64,000 nt of DNA from Bacteroidales bacterium (GCA_017454015.1 JAFTDW010000042.1:23647-87646); one strand, 5' to 3'. Shown: positions 1 through 9,116, counted from the stretch's first letter. Program-made: numbers and translations. Notes: generated from the sequence alone by a model not told the origin.

Positions 1-107
1 GCGAGCCCTATACGCTCGATTTCAACCCCACGCAGTCTATACTGCTGCGTGTCGACGGCAAAGGTATACAGTCCATAGACCTCTCCTATACGCCGCCACG
101 CCTGTAA
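1..107 (+). CDS. C-terminal fragment of an unidentified protein (cut by window edge)
   Basis: An open frame enters from the left edge and stops at TAA 105-107. The 34 visible residues run from EPYTLDFNPTQS to the end YTPPRL, an alternation of hydrophobic and polar residues that looks like the last beta-strands of a beta-sandwich. Such tails are common at the ends of Bacteroidales carbohydrate-active enzymes, but no catalytic part is visible, so no function is assigned. The short distance to the next, opposite-strand gene makes this a convergent junction. Confidence 0.45.
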   Translation, partial: EPYTLDFNPTQSILLRVDGKGIQSIDLSYTPPRL

Positions 108-161
108 TGCATCCATGAAGCCATGCCGTATTGTCGCATGGCAGCGTACGGGAGAAACGAC

Positions 162-824
162 CTATTCGTTGAGGCTTTTGAGGTTCTCGTAGAACTCGGC
201 GTGGGAGCTTTGGATGTAGGGCACCAGCCACAGTAGCCCAATGCCCATGGTAAAGATGCAGAGGAAAGCCCAGCCTATGAAACTGAGGTCGAGGCAGAAC
301 AGCTGCCATTTGTGGCCTTTCATCATTTGTTGGCTGTAGTCTATGCATTCGTCGGCGCTCAGCTCGGGGTTGTCGTGCGCTATGTAGGGTGTCATGGCAT
401 AGGCGTAGGACATGATGATGCCGGGCACGATGAGCAGCATCGTCCACAACAGTATGTAGACAGCCCTCAGCAGTCCGGTGCCGAGATAGCGCCCGTATTT
501 ATGGAACACGTCGAACATCACCACCGGCATCTCCTCGTTGTCCAACTCGCCGCGGCGCAGCTTGAGGAACGTCAGGTTGAAGCCAAAGCTCAGCGGCAGT
601 GTTACGAGAAGGCCGGCAAAGGGTATGCATCCTGTGGCGCACCCAACAAGATAGTACACCAAAGTGGTAAGCGCGGCATAGAACCAGTTGCCATCCAGCC
701 TCTTCCTTGCAGTGGCTCTCAGGGTGCTGTTGCACGGGATGTGTGGGAACGGCGCGGCGTTGTCTTGTCCGAGGTCGTCTTTTCTGAACGGCTCTTCCAT
801 ATTGTCAGCTTTTTTTTGTTTCAA
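162..824 (-). CDS. DUF975-family multi-pass membrane protein
   Basis: A 220-residue protein with a charged N-terminal tail of about 40 residues followed by five or six hydrophobic segments. One pair lies around residues 47-85, one or two around 113-147, and two near 172-203. The segment reading VPGIIMSYAYAM and the following stretch with HDNPELSADECIDYS and MMKGHKW match what I know of the DUF975 integral membrane family, whose function is unknown. The start chosen is ATG at 824-822; the ATG of MEEPF eight codons later is a possible alternative. It lies just beyond the terminator hairpin of rocD, so it is probably transcribed separately from that gene. Confidence 0.75.
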   Translation of the reverse strand: MKQKKADNMEEPFRKDDLGQDNAAPFPHIPCNSTLRATARKRLDGNWFYAALTTLVYYLVGCATGCIPFAGLLVTLPLSFGFNLTFLKLRRGELDNEEMPVVMFDVFHKYGRYLGTGLLRAVYILLWTMLLIVPGIIMSYAYAMTPYIAHDNPELSADECIDYSQQMMKGHKWQLFCLDLSFIGWAFLCIFTMGIGLLWLVPYIQSSHAEFYENLKSLNE

Positions 825-826
825 TG

Positions 827-864
827 AAAACAGGCGTTATACTTTGGTGTATAACGCCTGTTTT
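827..864 (-). terminator. Rho-independent-type terminator of rocD
   Basis: A perfect 16-base stem (827-842 paired with 849-864) with a six-base loop. Read on the minus strand it ends in TTTT and lies 8 bases past the rocD stop codon. It also sits 2 bases upstream of the next minus-strand gene, separating the two transcripts. Confidence 0.8.
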
Positions 865-872
865 GTTGTTGA

Positions 873-2093
873 TTATTCAAACGACTTGATGGCTTCCTTG
901 ATGAGGCGCATGGCGTCGCGGAGCTGCTCCTCGGTGATGACGAGCGGCGGTGCGAAGCGGATGATGTGCTGGTGGGTGGGCTTGGCAAGCACGCCGAGGT
1001 CGCGCATCTTGAGGCACACGTCCCAAGCCTCTTTGCCGTTGCGCGGACGGATGATGATGGCGTTGAGGAGGCCTTTGCCGCGAACTTTCTCGATCATCGG
1101 GCTCTCAAAGGCCGACATCTCGTCGCGGAAGATCTTGCCGAGGCGCTCGGCGTTCTCCATGAGGTGCTCGTCCTTGATGACCTGAAGGGCTGCTATGGAG
1201 ACCTTTGCGGCGATGGGGTTGCCGCCGAAGGTGGAACCGTGCTCGCCGGGCTTGATGTTGAGCATGATGTCGTCGTCGGCCAACACGGCGCTCACGGGCA
1301 TCACGCCGCCGCCGAGGGCTTTGCCCAGTATGAGCAGGTCGGGACGCACATTCTCGTGGTCGCAGGCAAGCATCTTGCCGGTGCGGGCTATGCCGCACTG
1401 CACCTCGTCGGCCATGAAGAGCACGTTGTATTTCTTGCAGATGTCATAGCATTTTTTGAGGTAGCCCTCGTCGGGGACGTAGACGCCCGCCTCGCCCTGT
1501 ATGGGCTCCACGAGGAATCCGGCCACCTTGCTGCCATGCTCTGCGAGGCATTTCTCGAGGGCGTCGGGGTCGTTGTATGGTATGCGCAGGAATCCCGGGG
1601 TCATGGGGCCGTAGTTGGCATAGCTCTCGGGGTCGTTGCTCATGGTGATGATGGTGATGGTGCGGCCGTGGAAGTTGCCTTCGCAGCACACTATCATGAC
1701 TTCGTCGTTGGGTATGCCTTTCTTCACCACACCCCAGCGGCGGGCCAGCTTGAGGGCTGTCTCGTCGGCTTCGGCGCCGGTGTTCATGGGCAGCACCTTG
1801 TCATAGCCAAAATACTCGGTGACGTATTTCTCCCACTCGCCTAGGCAGTTGTTGTAGAAGGCGCGGCTCGAGAGTGTAAGCTCGTGGGCCTGGTCGCACA
1901 TGGCCTTGACAATCTTGGGGTGGCAGTGACCTTGGTTCACGGCACTGTAGGCCGAGAGGAAGTCGTAGTATTTCTTACCCTCGCAGTCCCATACAAAAGC
2001 GCCTTCGCCTTTGGCGAGGACTACTGGCAGCGGGTGGTAGTTATGGGCTCCGTAGCGAGCCTCCATTTCCATGAATTGCTCTGATTTTGTCAT
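873..2093 (-). CDS. rocD: Ornithine--oxo-acid aminotransferase
   Basis: A 406-residue PLP-dependent class III aminotransferase, expected to convert L-ornithine plus 2-oxoglutarate into glutamate-5-semialdehyde and glutamate in the cytosol. [15 protein letters not shown] (about 105-119) is the cofactor phosphate region, [13 protein letters not shown] (228-240) holds the PLP-contacting Asp, and [10 protein letters not shown] places the Schiff-base lysine at K258. Length and motif order fit ornithine aminotransferase rather than acetylornithine aminotransferase. The frame is open for 27 more codons upstream, but a TAnnTTTG promoter element lies inside that extension, so ATG 2093-2091 is chosen. 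It is monocistronic, with a strong terminator directly downstream. Confidence 0.92.
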   Translation of the reverse strand: MTKSEQFMEMEARYGAHNYHPLPVVLAKGEGAFVWDCEGKKYYDFLSAYSAVNQGHCHPKIVKAMCDQAHELTLSSRAFYNNCLGEWEKYVTEYFGYDKVLPMNTGAEADETALKLARRWGVVKKGIPNDEVMIVCCEGNFHGRTITIITMSNDPESYANYGPMTPGFLRIPYNDPDALEKCLAEHGSKVAGFLVEPIQGEAGVYVPDEGYLKKCYDICKKYNVLFMADEVQCGIARTGKMLACDHENVRPDLLILGKALGGGVMPVSAVLADDDIMLNIKPGEHGSTFGGNPIAAKVSIAALQVIKDEHLMENAERLGKIFRDEMSAFESPMIEKVRGKGLLNAIIIRPRNGKEAWDVCLKMRDLGVLAKPTHQHIIRFAPPLVITEEQLRDAMRLIKEAIKSFE

Positions 2094-2139
2094 TGTTATG
2101 CTTTTTTGTTTTTTGTTATGAATATGTTCAATTATTTTG

Positions 2140-2147
2140 CAAAGGTA
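2140..2147 (-). promoter_or_regulatory. Bacteroidota -7 element upstream of rocD
   Basis: On the minus strand this reads TACCTTTG, an exact match to TAnnTTTG. It lies 46 bases upstream of the chosen rocD start. No clean TTTG -33 box at the usual spacing was found, so only the -7 element is claimed. Confidence 0.55.
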
Positions 2148-2267
2148 CGCATTTTTTTTGACAATAGGAAACATAATTGCATTGCTTTATGGTATTCAGA
2201 ATAATCGGAGTATCCGGAATATTCAGAGTATTCGATGGGTGACGTTGTTGTCTGACATGTGTGACAT

Positions 2268-2298
2268 TTTGTCATTCTGCCATTGATTGGTATATTTG
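2268..2298 (+). promoter_or_regulatory. Bacteroidota primary-sigma promoter of htpG
   Basis: TTTG at 2268-2271, 19 bases, then TATATTTG at 2291-2298. This is the classical Bacteroidota -33/-7 arrangement with correct spacing. It predicts a transcript beginning about 35-40 bases before the htpG ATG. It is divergent from the rocD promoter, so the roughly 250-base gap is a two-way control region. Confidence 0.75.
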
Positions 2299-2342
2299 TT
2301 GCCGCTTTTTGAAAAAGATAATAATAAAAACATATACATACG

Positions 2343-4244
2343 ATGAAAGGAAATCTTAATATCCAAACGGAGAACATCTTTCCCGTTATCAAGAAATTTC
2401 TCTACTCCGACCACGAAATCTTCCTTCGTGAGCTGGTGAGCAACGCCGTGGATGCCACGCAGAAACTGCGCACTCTTGCCTCGCGCGGCGAGTTTAAGGG
2501 TGAGATGGGCGACATAACCATCGATGTGGTGCCCAACCATAAGAAGCACACCCTCACTATCAGCGACCGCGGCATAGGCATGACCGCCGAAGAGATAGAG
2601 AAATATATCAACCAGATAGCCTTCAGCGGCGCCGAGGATTTTATGGCCAAGTACAAAGACGTGAGCGAAAACCTTATAGGTCACTTCGGGCTGGGGTTCT
2701 ACTCGGCTTTCATGGTGGCCGACAAGGTTGAGATAGTCACCAAGTCGTACAGTGATGCTCCGGCAATGCGGTGGGTGTGCGACGGCTCGCCCAACTTCAC
2801 CATGGAGGAGGACAGCCGCACGGAGCGCGGCACCGACATAATACTGCATCTTGCCGACGACTGCCAGGAGTTTGACGAAGAGGGGCGCATCCTCGACCTG
2901 CTGGGCAAGTACTGCCGCTTCATGCCCGTAGCCATACGCTGCGGCGAGGAGAGCTACTGGGAGGACAGCGACACCGAGTTCGACGAGGTGGACGACGGCA
3001 AGGGCGGCAAGGAGAAACGCCCCAAACGGGTGGAGAAGAAACGCCCCCGTATAGTCAACAACACCGAGCCGGCTTGGAAGAAAACCCCGTCGAGCCTCAC
3101 CGACGACGACTACCGCAAGTTCTACCACGAGCTGTATCCCATGAACTTCGAAGACCCCCTGTTCCAGATACACCTCAATGTCGACTACCCGTTCAACCTC
3201 ACCGGCATACTCTACTTCCCCAAGGTGCGCAAGACCATCGACCCCAACCGCAACAAGATACAGCTTTACTGCAACCAGGTGTTTGTCACCGACAGCGTGG
3301 AGGGCGTGGTGCCGGAGTACCTGATGCTGCTGCACGGCGTGCTCGACTCGCCCGACATACCCCTCAATGTGTCGCGTAGCTACTTGCAGAGCGATGCCAA
3401 CGTGAAGAAGATATCGGGACACATAAGCAAGAAAGTGGCCGACAAGCTTGAGGAGATGTTCAAAAACGACCGCGAGGACTTTGAGAAGAAGTGGGACGAC
3501 ATAAAGATCTTCATAGAGTACGGCATGCTCACCGAGGAGAAGTTCTGCGAGAGGGCTCTGAAGTTCACCCTGCTGAAAGACACCGAAGGCAAGTACCACA
3601 CCCTTGAGGACTACCGCAAGATGATAGCCCCGCTGCAGACCGACAAGGACAAGAACGTGATATACCTCTACGCCACCGACGCCGAGGAGCAGCACGCCTA
3701 CATTGCGGCGGCAAAGGAGAAAGGCTACAACGTGCTGATAATGGACAGTGTGCTCAACGCCCACTTCGTCAACCTGCTGGAGCAGAAACAGGAGAACACA
3801 CGCTATGTGCGCGTGGACAGCGACGTGGTGGAGAAGCTGGTGCAGCACGAGGACTCTATCCCCGAGAAGCTCTCCAAGGAGGAACAGGAGAAGCTCAAGC
3901 CCATCATTGAAGGTGCCGTCGACAAGCAGAAGTTCACCGTGGTTATGGAGAGCCTTGAGAGCGACGAGCAGCCCATGATAATAACGCGCAGCGAGTTCAT
4001 GCGCCGCTACAAAGAGATGAGCGCGGCAGGCGGAATGGCTTTCTATGGCGACATGCCGGAGAGCTACAACCTTGCCGTGAACGTCAACCATCCGCTCATA
4101 GCCAAGATATTGGAGGAGACCGACACCGAGAAGCAGTCGAAGCTGGTACACCAGCTCACCGACCTCGCCCTGCTCTCCAACGGACTGCTAAAAGGCGAGG
4201 CTTTGACCAACTTCATAAAACGCAGCGTGGACATCATTGAGTAG
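2343..4244 (+). CDS. htpG: Molecular chaperone HtpG (Hsp90)
   Basis: 633 residues, a cytosolic ATP-driven chaperone dimer. The GHKL ATPase domain is at the N-terminus: ELVSNAVDAT (about 30-39) with the catalytic Glu and Mg-binding Asn, SDRGIGMT for the adenine-binding Asp and glycines, and GHFGLGFYSAFMVADKV for the ATP lid. The middle domain follows, with a charged lysine/arginine/aspartate-rich stretch near residues 210-240. The C-terminal dimerisation domain ends in IKRSVDIIE. Length is close to E. coli HtpG (624). It has its own promoter and is followed by a 97-base gap carrying a small tandem repeat, so it is probably not co-transcribed with the next gene by design. Confidence 0.97.
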   Translation: MKGNLNIQTENIFPVIKKFLYSDHEIFLRELVSNAVDATQKLRTLASRGEFKGEMGDITIDVVPNHKKHTLTISDRGIGMTAEEIEKYINQIAFSGAEDFMAKYKDVSENLIGHFGLGFYSAFMVADKVEIVTKSYSDAPAMRWVCDGSPNFTMEEDSRTERGTDIILHLADDCQEFDEEGRILDLLGKYCRFMPVAIRCGEESYWEDSDTEFDEVDDGKGGKEKRPKRVEKKRPRIVNNTEPAWKKTPSSLTDDDYRKFYHELYPMNFEDPLFQIHLNVDYPFNLTGILYFPKVRKTIDPNRNKIQLYCNQVFVTDSVEGVVPEYLMLLHGVLDSPDIPLNVSRSYLQSDANVKKISGHISKKVADKLEEMFKNDREDFEKKWDDIKIFIEYGMLTEEKFCERALKFTLLKDTEGKYHTLEDYRKMIAPLQTDKDKNVIYLYATDAEEQHAYIAAAKEKGYNVLIMDSVLNAHFVNLLEQKQENTRYVRVDSDVVEKLVQHEDSIPEKLSKEEQEKLKPIIEGAVDKQKFTVVMESLESDEQPMIITRSEFMRRYKEMSAAGGMAFYGDMPESYNLAVNVNHPLIAKILEETDTEKQSKLVHQLTDLALLSNGLLKGEALTNFIKRSVDIIE

Positions 4245-4287
4245 CGAATTGTGACAGCGTAACGGCTGATTACGTCATCGCGATAAT

Positions 4288-4318
4288 ACGTTATCACGTT
4301 ATTACGTTATTACGATAA
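4288..4318 (+). repeat. 8-bp tandem repeat (ACGTTATY)
   Basis: Three consecutive 8-base units, ACGTTATC, ACGTTATT and ACGTTATT, followed by a partial fourth (ACGATAA). They lie between the htpG stop and the next start. More degenerate copies (TTACGTCAT, CGATAAT) precede it. Function unknown; this may be slippage-generated or a protein-binding array. Confidence 0.6.
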
Positions 4319-4341
4319 AAGAAATAAAATCAAAACAGCTA

Positions 4342-5046
4342 ATGAAAAAAGCAGACTGGTTACTGATACTTTGTGTGGTGGTGGTGCTTACACCGTTCTT
4401 TATCCCCGCTACAGGTTTCTTTGCATGGTTCAACAGCGCCACCTCGAACCATCCGTTTATCATGGCGTTCTTCAAGTTTGCCATACTCGCCACCCTTGGC
4501 GAGATGCTGGCTTTGCGCATACGCAAAGGGGTTTATTGCGAGAAAGGCTTCGGGGTGTTGCCGCGCATGATAGTGTGGGGCTTTCTGGGCATGGCCATAG
4601 CCATGGCCATGGTGATTTTCAAGACAGGTGTGCCAGCGTTTCTTGAGGCAGTTTCGGGCTGCGGCAAAGGCACGATGGCCGCGCTGCTCGCAGCAGAGCA
4701 CTTCTCGTGGGGCAAACTCGGCGTGGCTTTCGCGGTGAGCGTCCTGATGAACACCATCTTCGCCCCTGTGATGATGACGTTCCACAAATGCACCGACATA
4801 CATATCACCGACAACGGCGGCACGGTGCGCGGCTTGCTGCGCCCCATGCCGATGCGCGACATCATGGCACACAAGATTGACTGGGGGCAGATGTGGGGTT
4901 TTGTGTTCAAGAAGACCATACCGCTCTTCTGGTTCCCGGCTCACACCATCACCTTTATCCTGCCGCCGAACATGCAGGTGCTCTTTGCCGCCTTGCTGGG
5001 TGTGGCTCTCGGACTTATTCTCGCCTTGGCCAGTGGCCGTAAGTAG
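4342..5046 (+). CDS. Multi-pass membrane protein, possibly Mpv17/PMP22-like
   Basis: 234 residues with five or six hydrophobic helices: residues 5-30, 42-55, 72-95, 125-142, 190-205 and 208-230. The C-terminal part, with a tryptophan/phenylalanine-proline motif (LFWFPAHTITFILPP) and then a long hydrophobic helix, resembles the layout of the Mpv17/PMP22 family, but this is a memory-based resemblance only. It ends 9 bases before the outer-membrane barrel gene and is followed by the ABC ATPase, so the three genes probably form one transcription unit. A transport-linked role is guessed only from that position. Confidence 0.55.
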   Translation: MKKADWLLILCVVVVLTPFFIPATGFFAWFNSATSNHPFIMAFFKFAILATLGEMLALRIRKGVYCEKGFGVLPRMIVWGFLGMAIAMAMVIFKTGVPAFLEAVSGCGKGTMAALLAAEHFSWGKLGVAFAVSVLMNTIFAPVMMTFHKCTDIHITDNGGTVRGLLRPMPMRDIMAHKIDWGQMWGFVFKKTIPLFWFPAHTITFILPPNMQVLFAALLGVALGLILALASGRK

Positions 5047-5055
5047 TGGTGCGCT

Positions 5056-6324
5056 ATGAGAAGACAGATGAGACATTTTGGCAGCAGCCTCGCATTCGTT
5101 GCGGGGCTTGCTCTGTGTGTGGCGCAGGCCCATGCGCAGAAAGACGGGTGGCAATTCAAGTGGTCGGGCATGATCAATCCGCAGATATGGGCCGACAGCC
5201 GCCAAGTGGTGTCGGGGCGCGAGGATATGATGGATTTCTACCCCAAGCCGCGCCTGCTGGATGCACAGGGCAACGACATCAATGCCGTTCCGTCGCTCAA
5301 TATGCTGAGCATTACCAACAGGCTGGGACTCACCATTAAAGGTCCTCAGGTGCTGGGCGCCGACATGGGCGGATATATTGAGGTGGACTTTACCGGCTCG
5401 ACCAACGAAGGACTCAACATGCTGCGTCTGCGCCACGGCTATATCAACCTGAAATGGGAACACCAGCAGTTGCTTGCAGGGCAGTACTGGCACCCCATGG
5501 TGGTTCACGAAATCATGCCTGCGACGCGTCCGCTCAACATGGGTGCCCCGTTCCATCCCTACGGTCGCTTCAACCAGCTGCGCTACAGTGCGCGTCTCGG
5601 GAAAGCCGAGTTGCTGGCCGTGGCAGCTTTCCAGACCGACAACAAAAGCCAGGGACCTTACGGCGCTTCGACAGAGTACCTGAAACACAGCATGGTGCCG
5701 GAGCTCAACATGCAGCTGCGCTATGTCGGCGAGCATCTTTTTGCCGGAGGCGCCGCCAACCTGCTTGCCACCCGTCCCTATTACCGCGACCTGCAGCGGC
5801 AGGACTACAACGCGCACATCAGCTACAGCCTCTTTGTGCAGTACAACTGGACGGGGTGGAGCTTGCGCTCGCAGAGCCTGCTGAACAGCAACATCTACGA
5901 GGCGAGCTCGCTGGGCGGCTATGTGGTCAACGGAGCCAATGTCCCCGCAGGCGTTGAATACACGGCATATTCGCCGTATACTTTCACCACGCTGTGGCTC
6001 GACTTTGGGCGCACCGGAGGCAAATTGCGCCCGGGCTTCTTCGCGGGCTGTGCCGCGAACAACCAGTTCGGCGAGTGGTACCCCAACGTGAACGGCGCTC
6101 TTGAGAGTTACGGTCGCGGCATTGACATAGAGTACCTGTACCGTTTCCAGCCGCGTCTTGCCTATGCCGCAGGCAACGGGCTCACCCTCTTCGCTGAGTG
6201 GGAGTATACCTGTGTACACTATGGCAGTAAACAGACCAACCTCGGCAGTACCCGTTATGTTTCGAGCGAAAACGAGGCCGTGGCCAACAACCGCATAATC
6301 CTGTCGGCAGTCTATTCTTTCTAA
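5056..6324 (+). CDS. Outer-membrane beta-barrel (porin-like) protein
   Basis: 422 residues. The N-terminal signal peptide has a hydrophobic core around residues 10-24, with likely cleavage after AHA or AQA. The remainder alternates short amphipathic strands with aromatic girdles (for example YIEVDFTGS and YINLKWEHQQLLAGQYWHP). The last residues are AVYSF, a terminal phenylalanine as expected for BAM-folded barrels. The Gly/Tyr/Trp/Asn richness fits a 14-18 strand barrel. No plug or TonB box is visible, so this looks like a passive porin-like barrel. It is separated by only 4 bases from the downstream ABC ATPase gene, suggesting a shared uptake or export role. Substrate unknown. Confidence 0.7.
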   Translation: MRRQMRHFGSSLAFVAGLALCVAQAHAQKDGWQFKWSGMINPQIWADSRQVVSGREDMMDFYPKPRLLDAQGNDINAVPSLNMLSITNRLGLTIKGPQVLGADMGGYIEVDFTGSTNEGLNMLRLRHGYINLKWEHQQLLAGQYWHPMVVHEIMPATRPLNMGAPFHPYGRFNQLRYSARLGKAELLAVAAFQTDNKSQGPYGASTEYLKHSMVPELNMQLRYVGEHLFAGGAANLLATRPYYRDLQRQDYNAHISYSLFVQYNWTGWSLRSQSLLNSNIYEASSLGGYVVNGANVPAGVEYTAYSPYTFTTLWLDFGRTGGKLRPGFFAGCAANNQFGEWYPNVNGALESYGRGIDIEYLYRFQPRLAYAAGNGLTLFAEWEYTCVHYGSKQTNLGSTRYVSSENEAVANNRIILSAVYSF

Positions 6325-6328
6325 AGTT

Positions 6329-8017
6329 ATGCAAAGCGACAATATTCTCGAAATAGAAAACCTCTCGGTAGGGTTTGGCGGCAGGCATGTCGTAGAAGGC
6401 CTCAGCCTGTCGCTGCGCCGCGGCGAGACTCTGGGCATTGTGGGCGAGTCGGGCAGCGGCAAGTCGGTCTCGTCATTGTCGCTGATGGGGCTTCTTCCTG
6501 CCACGGCCACAGTGTCGGGACACGCATGGCTTGCCGGCAAAGGAAAAGAAGAACCTCCGGTAGACCTGCTGTCGCTCGGCGAGGAAGAGCTGCGGCGGAT
6601 AAGGGGGCAGCGCATCTCGATGATTTTCCAAGAGCCTATGACGAGCCTCAACCCCTCGAAGCGATGCGGCCAACAGGTTGAGGAAATGCTGCTCCTGCAT
6701 GAGCAGGTGTCGCGCAGTGAGGCCAAAGAGCGTGTGCTGCAGCTGTTCAACGAGGTGATGCTGCCGCGCCCGGAGAATATCTACAACAGCTATCCACACG
6801 AGATAAGCGGGGGACAAAAGCAGCGCGTGATGATTGCCATGGCGCTTATATGCAGCCCCGACATAATAATTGCCGACGAGCCAACCACGGCGCTCGACGT
6901 CACGGTGCAGAAAGCCATACTCGACCTGTTGCGCACATTGCAGCAACGCAGGGGGATGGCTGTGATATTCATCACCCACGACCTTGGCGTCATAGCGCAG
7001 CTGGCACACCGTGTGGCTGTGATGTACAAAGGCCACATGGTGGAGGAGGGGCTGGCTTCCGAGGTGCTGTACCATCCGCAGCACCCCTACACCAAGGGTT
7101 TGCTTGCCTGCCGTCCGCCACTCGACAGCCGTCCACGCAGGTTGCCCACAGTGGCGTCGTTTCTCGACGGTGAAACGTCGCAGCCCGAGGTGTCACATGA
7201 TGCCAGAATCAGCCATGTCGGCGAGGATGCGCAGCCGCTGTTGCGTGTGCGCAACCTGAGGGTTGAGTATGCCTTGGAACGCAGTCTCACGGGGCGTGTT
7301 AAGAAAAGCCTCAACGCTGTCGACGGCATCTCGTTTGATATCTTCAAGGGAGAGACGCTGGGTTTGGTGGGTGAGTCGGGATGTGGCAAGAGCACCCTCG
7401 GTAGGGCTTTGCTGCGACTTATAGATACCGCCGACGGCACGATAGAATACAACGGTGTAAGGCTCGACACGATGACAGTGCGCCAGATGAGGCAGCTACG
7501 CACCAAGTTGCAGATAATATTCCAAGACCCTTATTCGTCACTCAATCCACGCATAACGGTGGGTGAGGCGATACTTGAGCCTCTGCGCATACACAACATA
7601 GGCAATGATGCGTCCGAGCGTATAATGCAGGTGAAAACGCTGATGGAGCAGGTGGGGCTACCGGCAGACAGCTTCAACCGCTATCCACATGAGTTCTCGG
7701 GCGGGCAGCGGCAGAGGGTGTGTATTGCGCGAGCCTTGGTGCTGAAACCCGAGTTGGTAGTGTGCGACGAGAGTGTGTCGGCACTCGACGTGAGTGTCCA
7801 GGCGCAAGTGCTCAACTTGCTAAGTGATTTGAAGGAGCAGTATGGTTTTACATGCCTGTTCATCACACACGACCTGTCGGTGGTGAAGTTCATCTCCGAT
7901 AGGATCATGGTGATGCGCCAAGGGCGGATAGTGGAGCAGGGAGAGTCCGACGAGCTATACGCTCATCCGCAAGAGGAATACACACGCAGTCTGCTCGACG
8001 CGATACCGCGGCTGTAG
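6329..8017 (+). CDS. Double-ATPase ABC transporter protein, oligopeptide/dipeptide type (YejF/GsiA-like)
   Basis: 562 residues with two complete ABC nucleotide-binding domains in tandem. Domain 1 has Walker A GESGSGKS at 39-46, signature SGGQKQR and Walker B with IIADEPTTALD. Domain 2 has Walker A GESGCGKS near 350, signature SGGQRQR and CDESVSALD. Each domain is followed by an oligopeptide-type C-terminal tail (HPYTKGLLACRPPL and HPQEEYTRSLLDAIPRL). The pattern is that of OppD and OppF fused, as in YejF. The canonical permease and periplasmic binding-protein genes are absent here; instead the gene follows an outer-membrane barrel and a membrane protein, so partner permeases must be encoded elsewhere. 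Confidence 0.88.
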   Translation: MQSDNILEIENLSVGFGGRHVVEGLSLSLRRGETLGIVGESGSGKSVSSLSLMGLLPATATVSGHAWLAGKGKEEPPVDLLSLGEEELRRIRGQRISMIFQEPMTSLNPSKRCGQQVEEMLLLHEQVSRSEAKERVLQLFNEVMLPRPENIYNSYPHEISGGQKQRVMIAMALICSPDIIIADEPTTALDVTVQKAILDLLRTLQQRRGMAVIFITHDLGVIAQLAHRVAVMYKGHMVEEGLASEVLYHPQHPYTKGLLACRPPLDSRPRRLPTVASFLDGETSQPEVSHDARISHVGEDAQPLLRVRNLRVEYALERSLTGRVKKSLNAVDGISFDIFKGETLGLVGESGCGKSTLGRALLRLIDTADGTIEYNGVRLDTMTVRQMRQLRTKLQIIFQDPYSSLNPRITVGEAILEPLRIHNIGNDASERIMQVKTLMEQVGLPADSFNRYPHEFSGGQRQRVCIARALVLKPELVVCDESVSALDVSVQAQVLNLLSDLKEQYGFTCLFITHDLSVVKFISDRIMVMRQGRIVEQGESDELYAHPQEEYTRSLLDAIPRL

Positions 8018-8071
8018 GCTGCTTCGCATTGTCGCAGCTTCATGGCCGGTGTCGTTTTGAGGGCAGGAGGG

Positions 8072-8482
8072 TTACTTTCTGCGGCTTTGCATCTCTTTGG
8101 CCTCGATAGTCATAGTGGTATGGGGCACTATGCGGAGGCGCTCCTTGGGTATGAGTTTGCCAGTGACCTTGCAGATACCGTAGGTGTTGTTCTCAATGCG
8201 GATAAGGGCTGCTTCGAGGTCTTTGATGAACTTCTGCTGGCGGGCGGCCAGTTTGGAGTTCTCCTCTTTCGAGAGCACATTGCTGCCCTCTTCGAGGGTC
8301 TTGAATGTAGGAGCGGTATCGTTCACGTCGTTCTCGCTGCCGGCTACTGCGGCCTGCAACAGGGCGAGGTCTTGTTTGGCTTTCTCCAGTTTCTCAAGGA
8401 TGAGAGTCTTGAATTCCTGTAATTCTTCGGCTGAATAGCGGGTCTTTTCGGGTGTTTTGGACTGTACCTTCTTGTTTTCCAT
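8072..8482 (-). CDS. DksA/TraR-family protein lacking the zinc-finger cysteines
   Basis: 136 residues. A charged helical coiled-coil region (about 20-90, EELQEFKTLILEKLEKAKQD onward) precedes a C-terminal segment reading YGICKVTGKLIPKERLRIVPH. In DksA/TraR that segment is a four-cysteine zinc finger. Here only one cysteine remains; the others are Thr or other residues, while the conserved GK-IP-ERL-P-H framework is kept. The family binds the RNA polymerase secondary channel. The frame is open 13 codons upstream, but a TACCTTTG promoter box overlaps it, so ATG 8482-8480 is chosen. The gene starts its own transcript just past rimM. Confidence 0.85.
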   Translation of the reverse strand: MENKKVQSKTPEKTRYSAEELQEFKTLILEKLEKAKQDLALLQAAVAGSENDVNDTAPTFKTLEEGSNVLSKEENSKLAARQQKFIKDLEAALIRIENNTYGICKVTGKLIPKERLRIVPHTTMTIEAKEMQSRRK

Positions 8483-8518
8483 ATCGCTATGTGCGTTTGT
8501 TCTGTTTGATTGTTGTTG

Positions 8519-8526
8519 CAAAGGTA
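8519..8526 (-). promoter_or_regulatory. Bacteroidota -7 element of the dksA-like gene
   Basis: Minus-strand TACCTTTG, an exact TAnnTTTG match, 36 bases upstream of the chosen ATG. It decides the start codon because a longer frame would run through it. It lies 11 bases beyond the rimM stop. Confidence 0.6.
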
Positions 8527-8537
8527 CAAAAAAAAAG

Positions 8538-9098
8538 TTAACTGGCGGCTTGTTTTTCTCCCTTGTCGGAATTGTTGATATTCATGTACAAATCAATCAG
8601 TCCGTTAGGAGCTTCAATGTAAATAACTTTTTCTTTGCGGTCTACTTTTTTTATCACAGGGTCTACCAGCGGGATTAGTATCTCGGTGTCGCCGTTGAGG
8701 ATTTGGAAGATGGGTTGGGCCGGATATTCTATTATGTCGTTGATTATGCCTATATGGCCCTTTTCGGAGTCGACTGCGGCGAAGCCTTTCACTTCGTGGA
8801 AATAGAACTGGTTGCCAGTGAGTTTGGGCAGCATTTGGAGTGGCAGGTAAAGGTCGTTGCCGACAAGCTTGAGAGACTCTTCGGGGGGGAGGTCGTCGAA
8901 GGAGACTGTGGCCTTGTTGCCGTTGATGCTGATGTTTTTGATGAAATAGGGTATGAGTTGCCCTTTGAGTTTGACAAAGACCGACTCTAACCCGGCGTAT
9001 CTCATGGGGTCGTCGACATCAAGGAAAAATATCACTTCGCCTTTGAGTCCGAAAGGCTTGGTGATTTGACCGAGGCGGTAGCATTCGTCTGTTGTCAT
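8538..9098 (-). CDS. rimM: 16S rRNA-processing/ribosome maturation factor RimM
   Basis: 186 residues. RimM binds protein S19 and assists maturation of the 30S head. The N-terminal RimM beta-barrel begins with CYRLGQITKPFGLKGE. The C-terminal PRC-barrel-like part contains DSEKGHIGIINDIIEYPAQ and ILIPLVDPVIKKVD, both typical. ATG 9098-9096 is chosen because the family's conserved N-terminus begins five residues later; an upstream extension of 18 codons would overlap a terminator-like hairpin. It is downstream of rpsP in the same direction, the usual rpsP-rimM pairing, but with an intervening hairpin. Confidence 0.93.
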   Translation of the reverse strand: MTTDECYRLGQITKPFGLKGEVIFFLDVDDPMRYAGLESVFVKLKGQLIPYFIKNISINGNKATVSFDDLPPEESLKLVGNDLYLPLQMLPKLTGNQFYFHEVKGFAAVDSEKGHIGIINDIIEYPAQPIFQILNGDTEILIPLVDPVIKKVDRKEKVIYIEAPNGLIDLYMNINNSDKGEKQAAS

Positions 9099-9116
9099 AT
9101 ACAGTGTATGTAAAAT

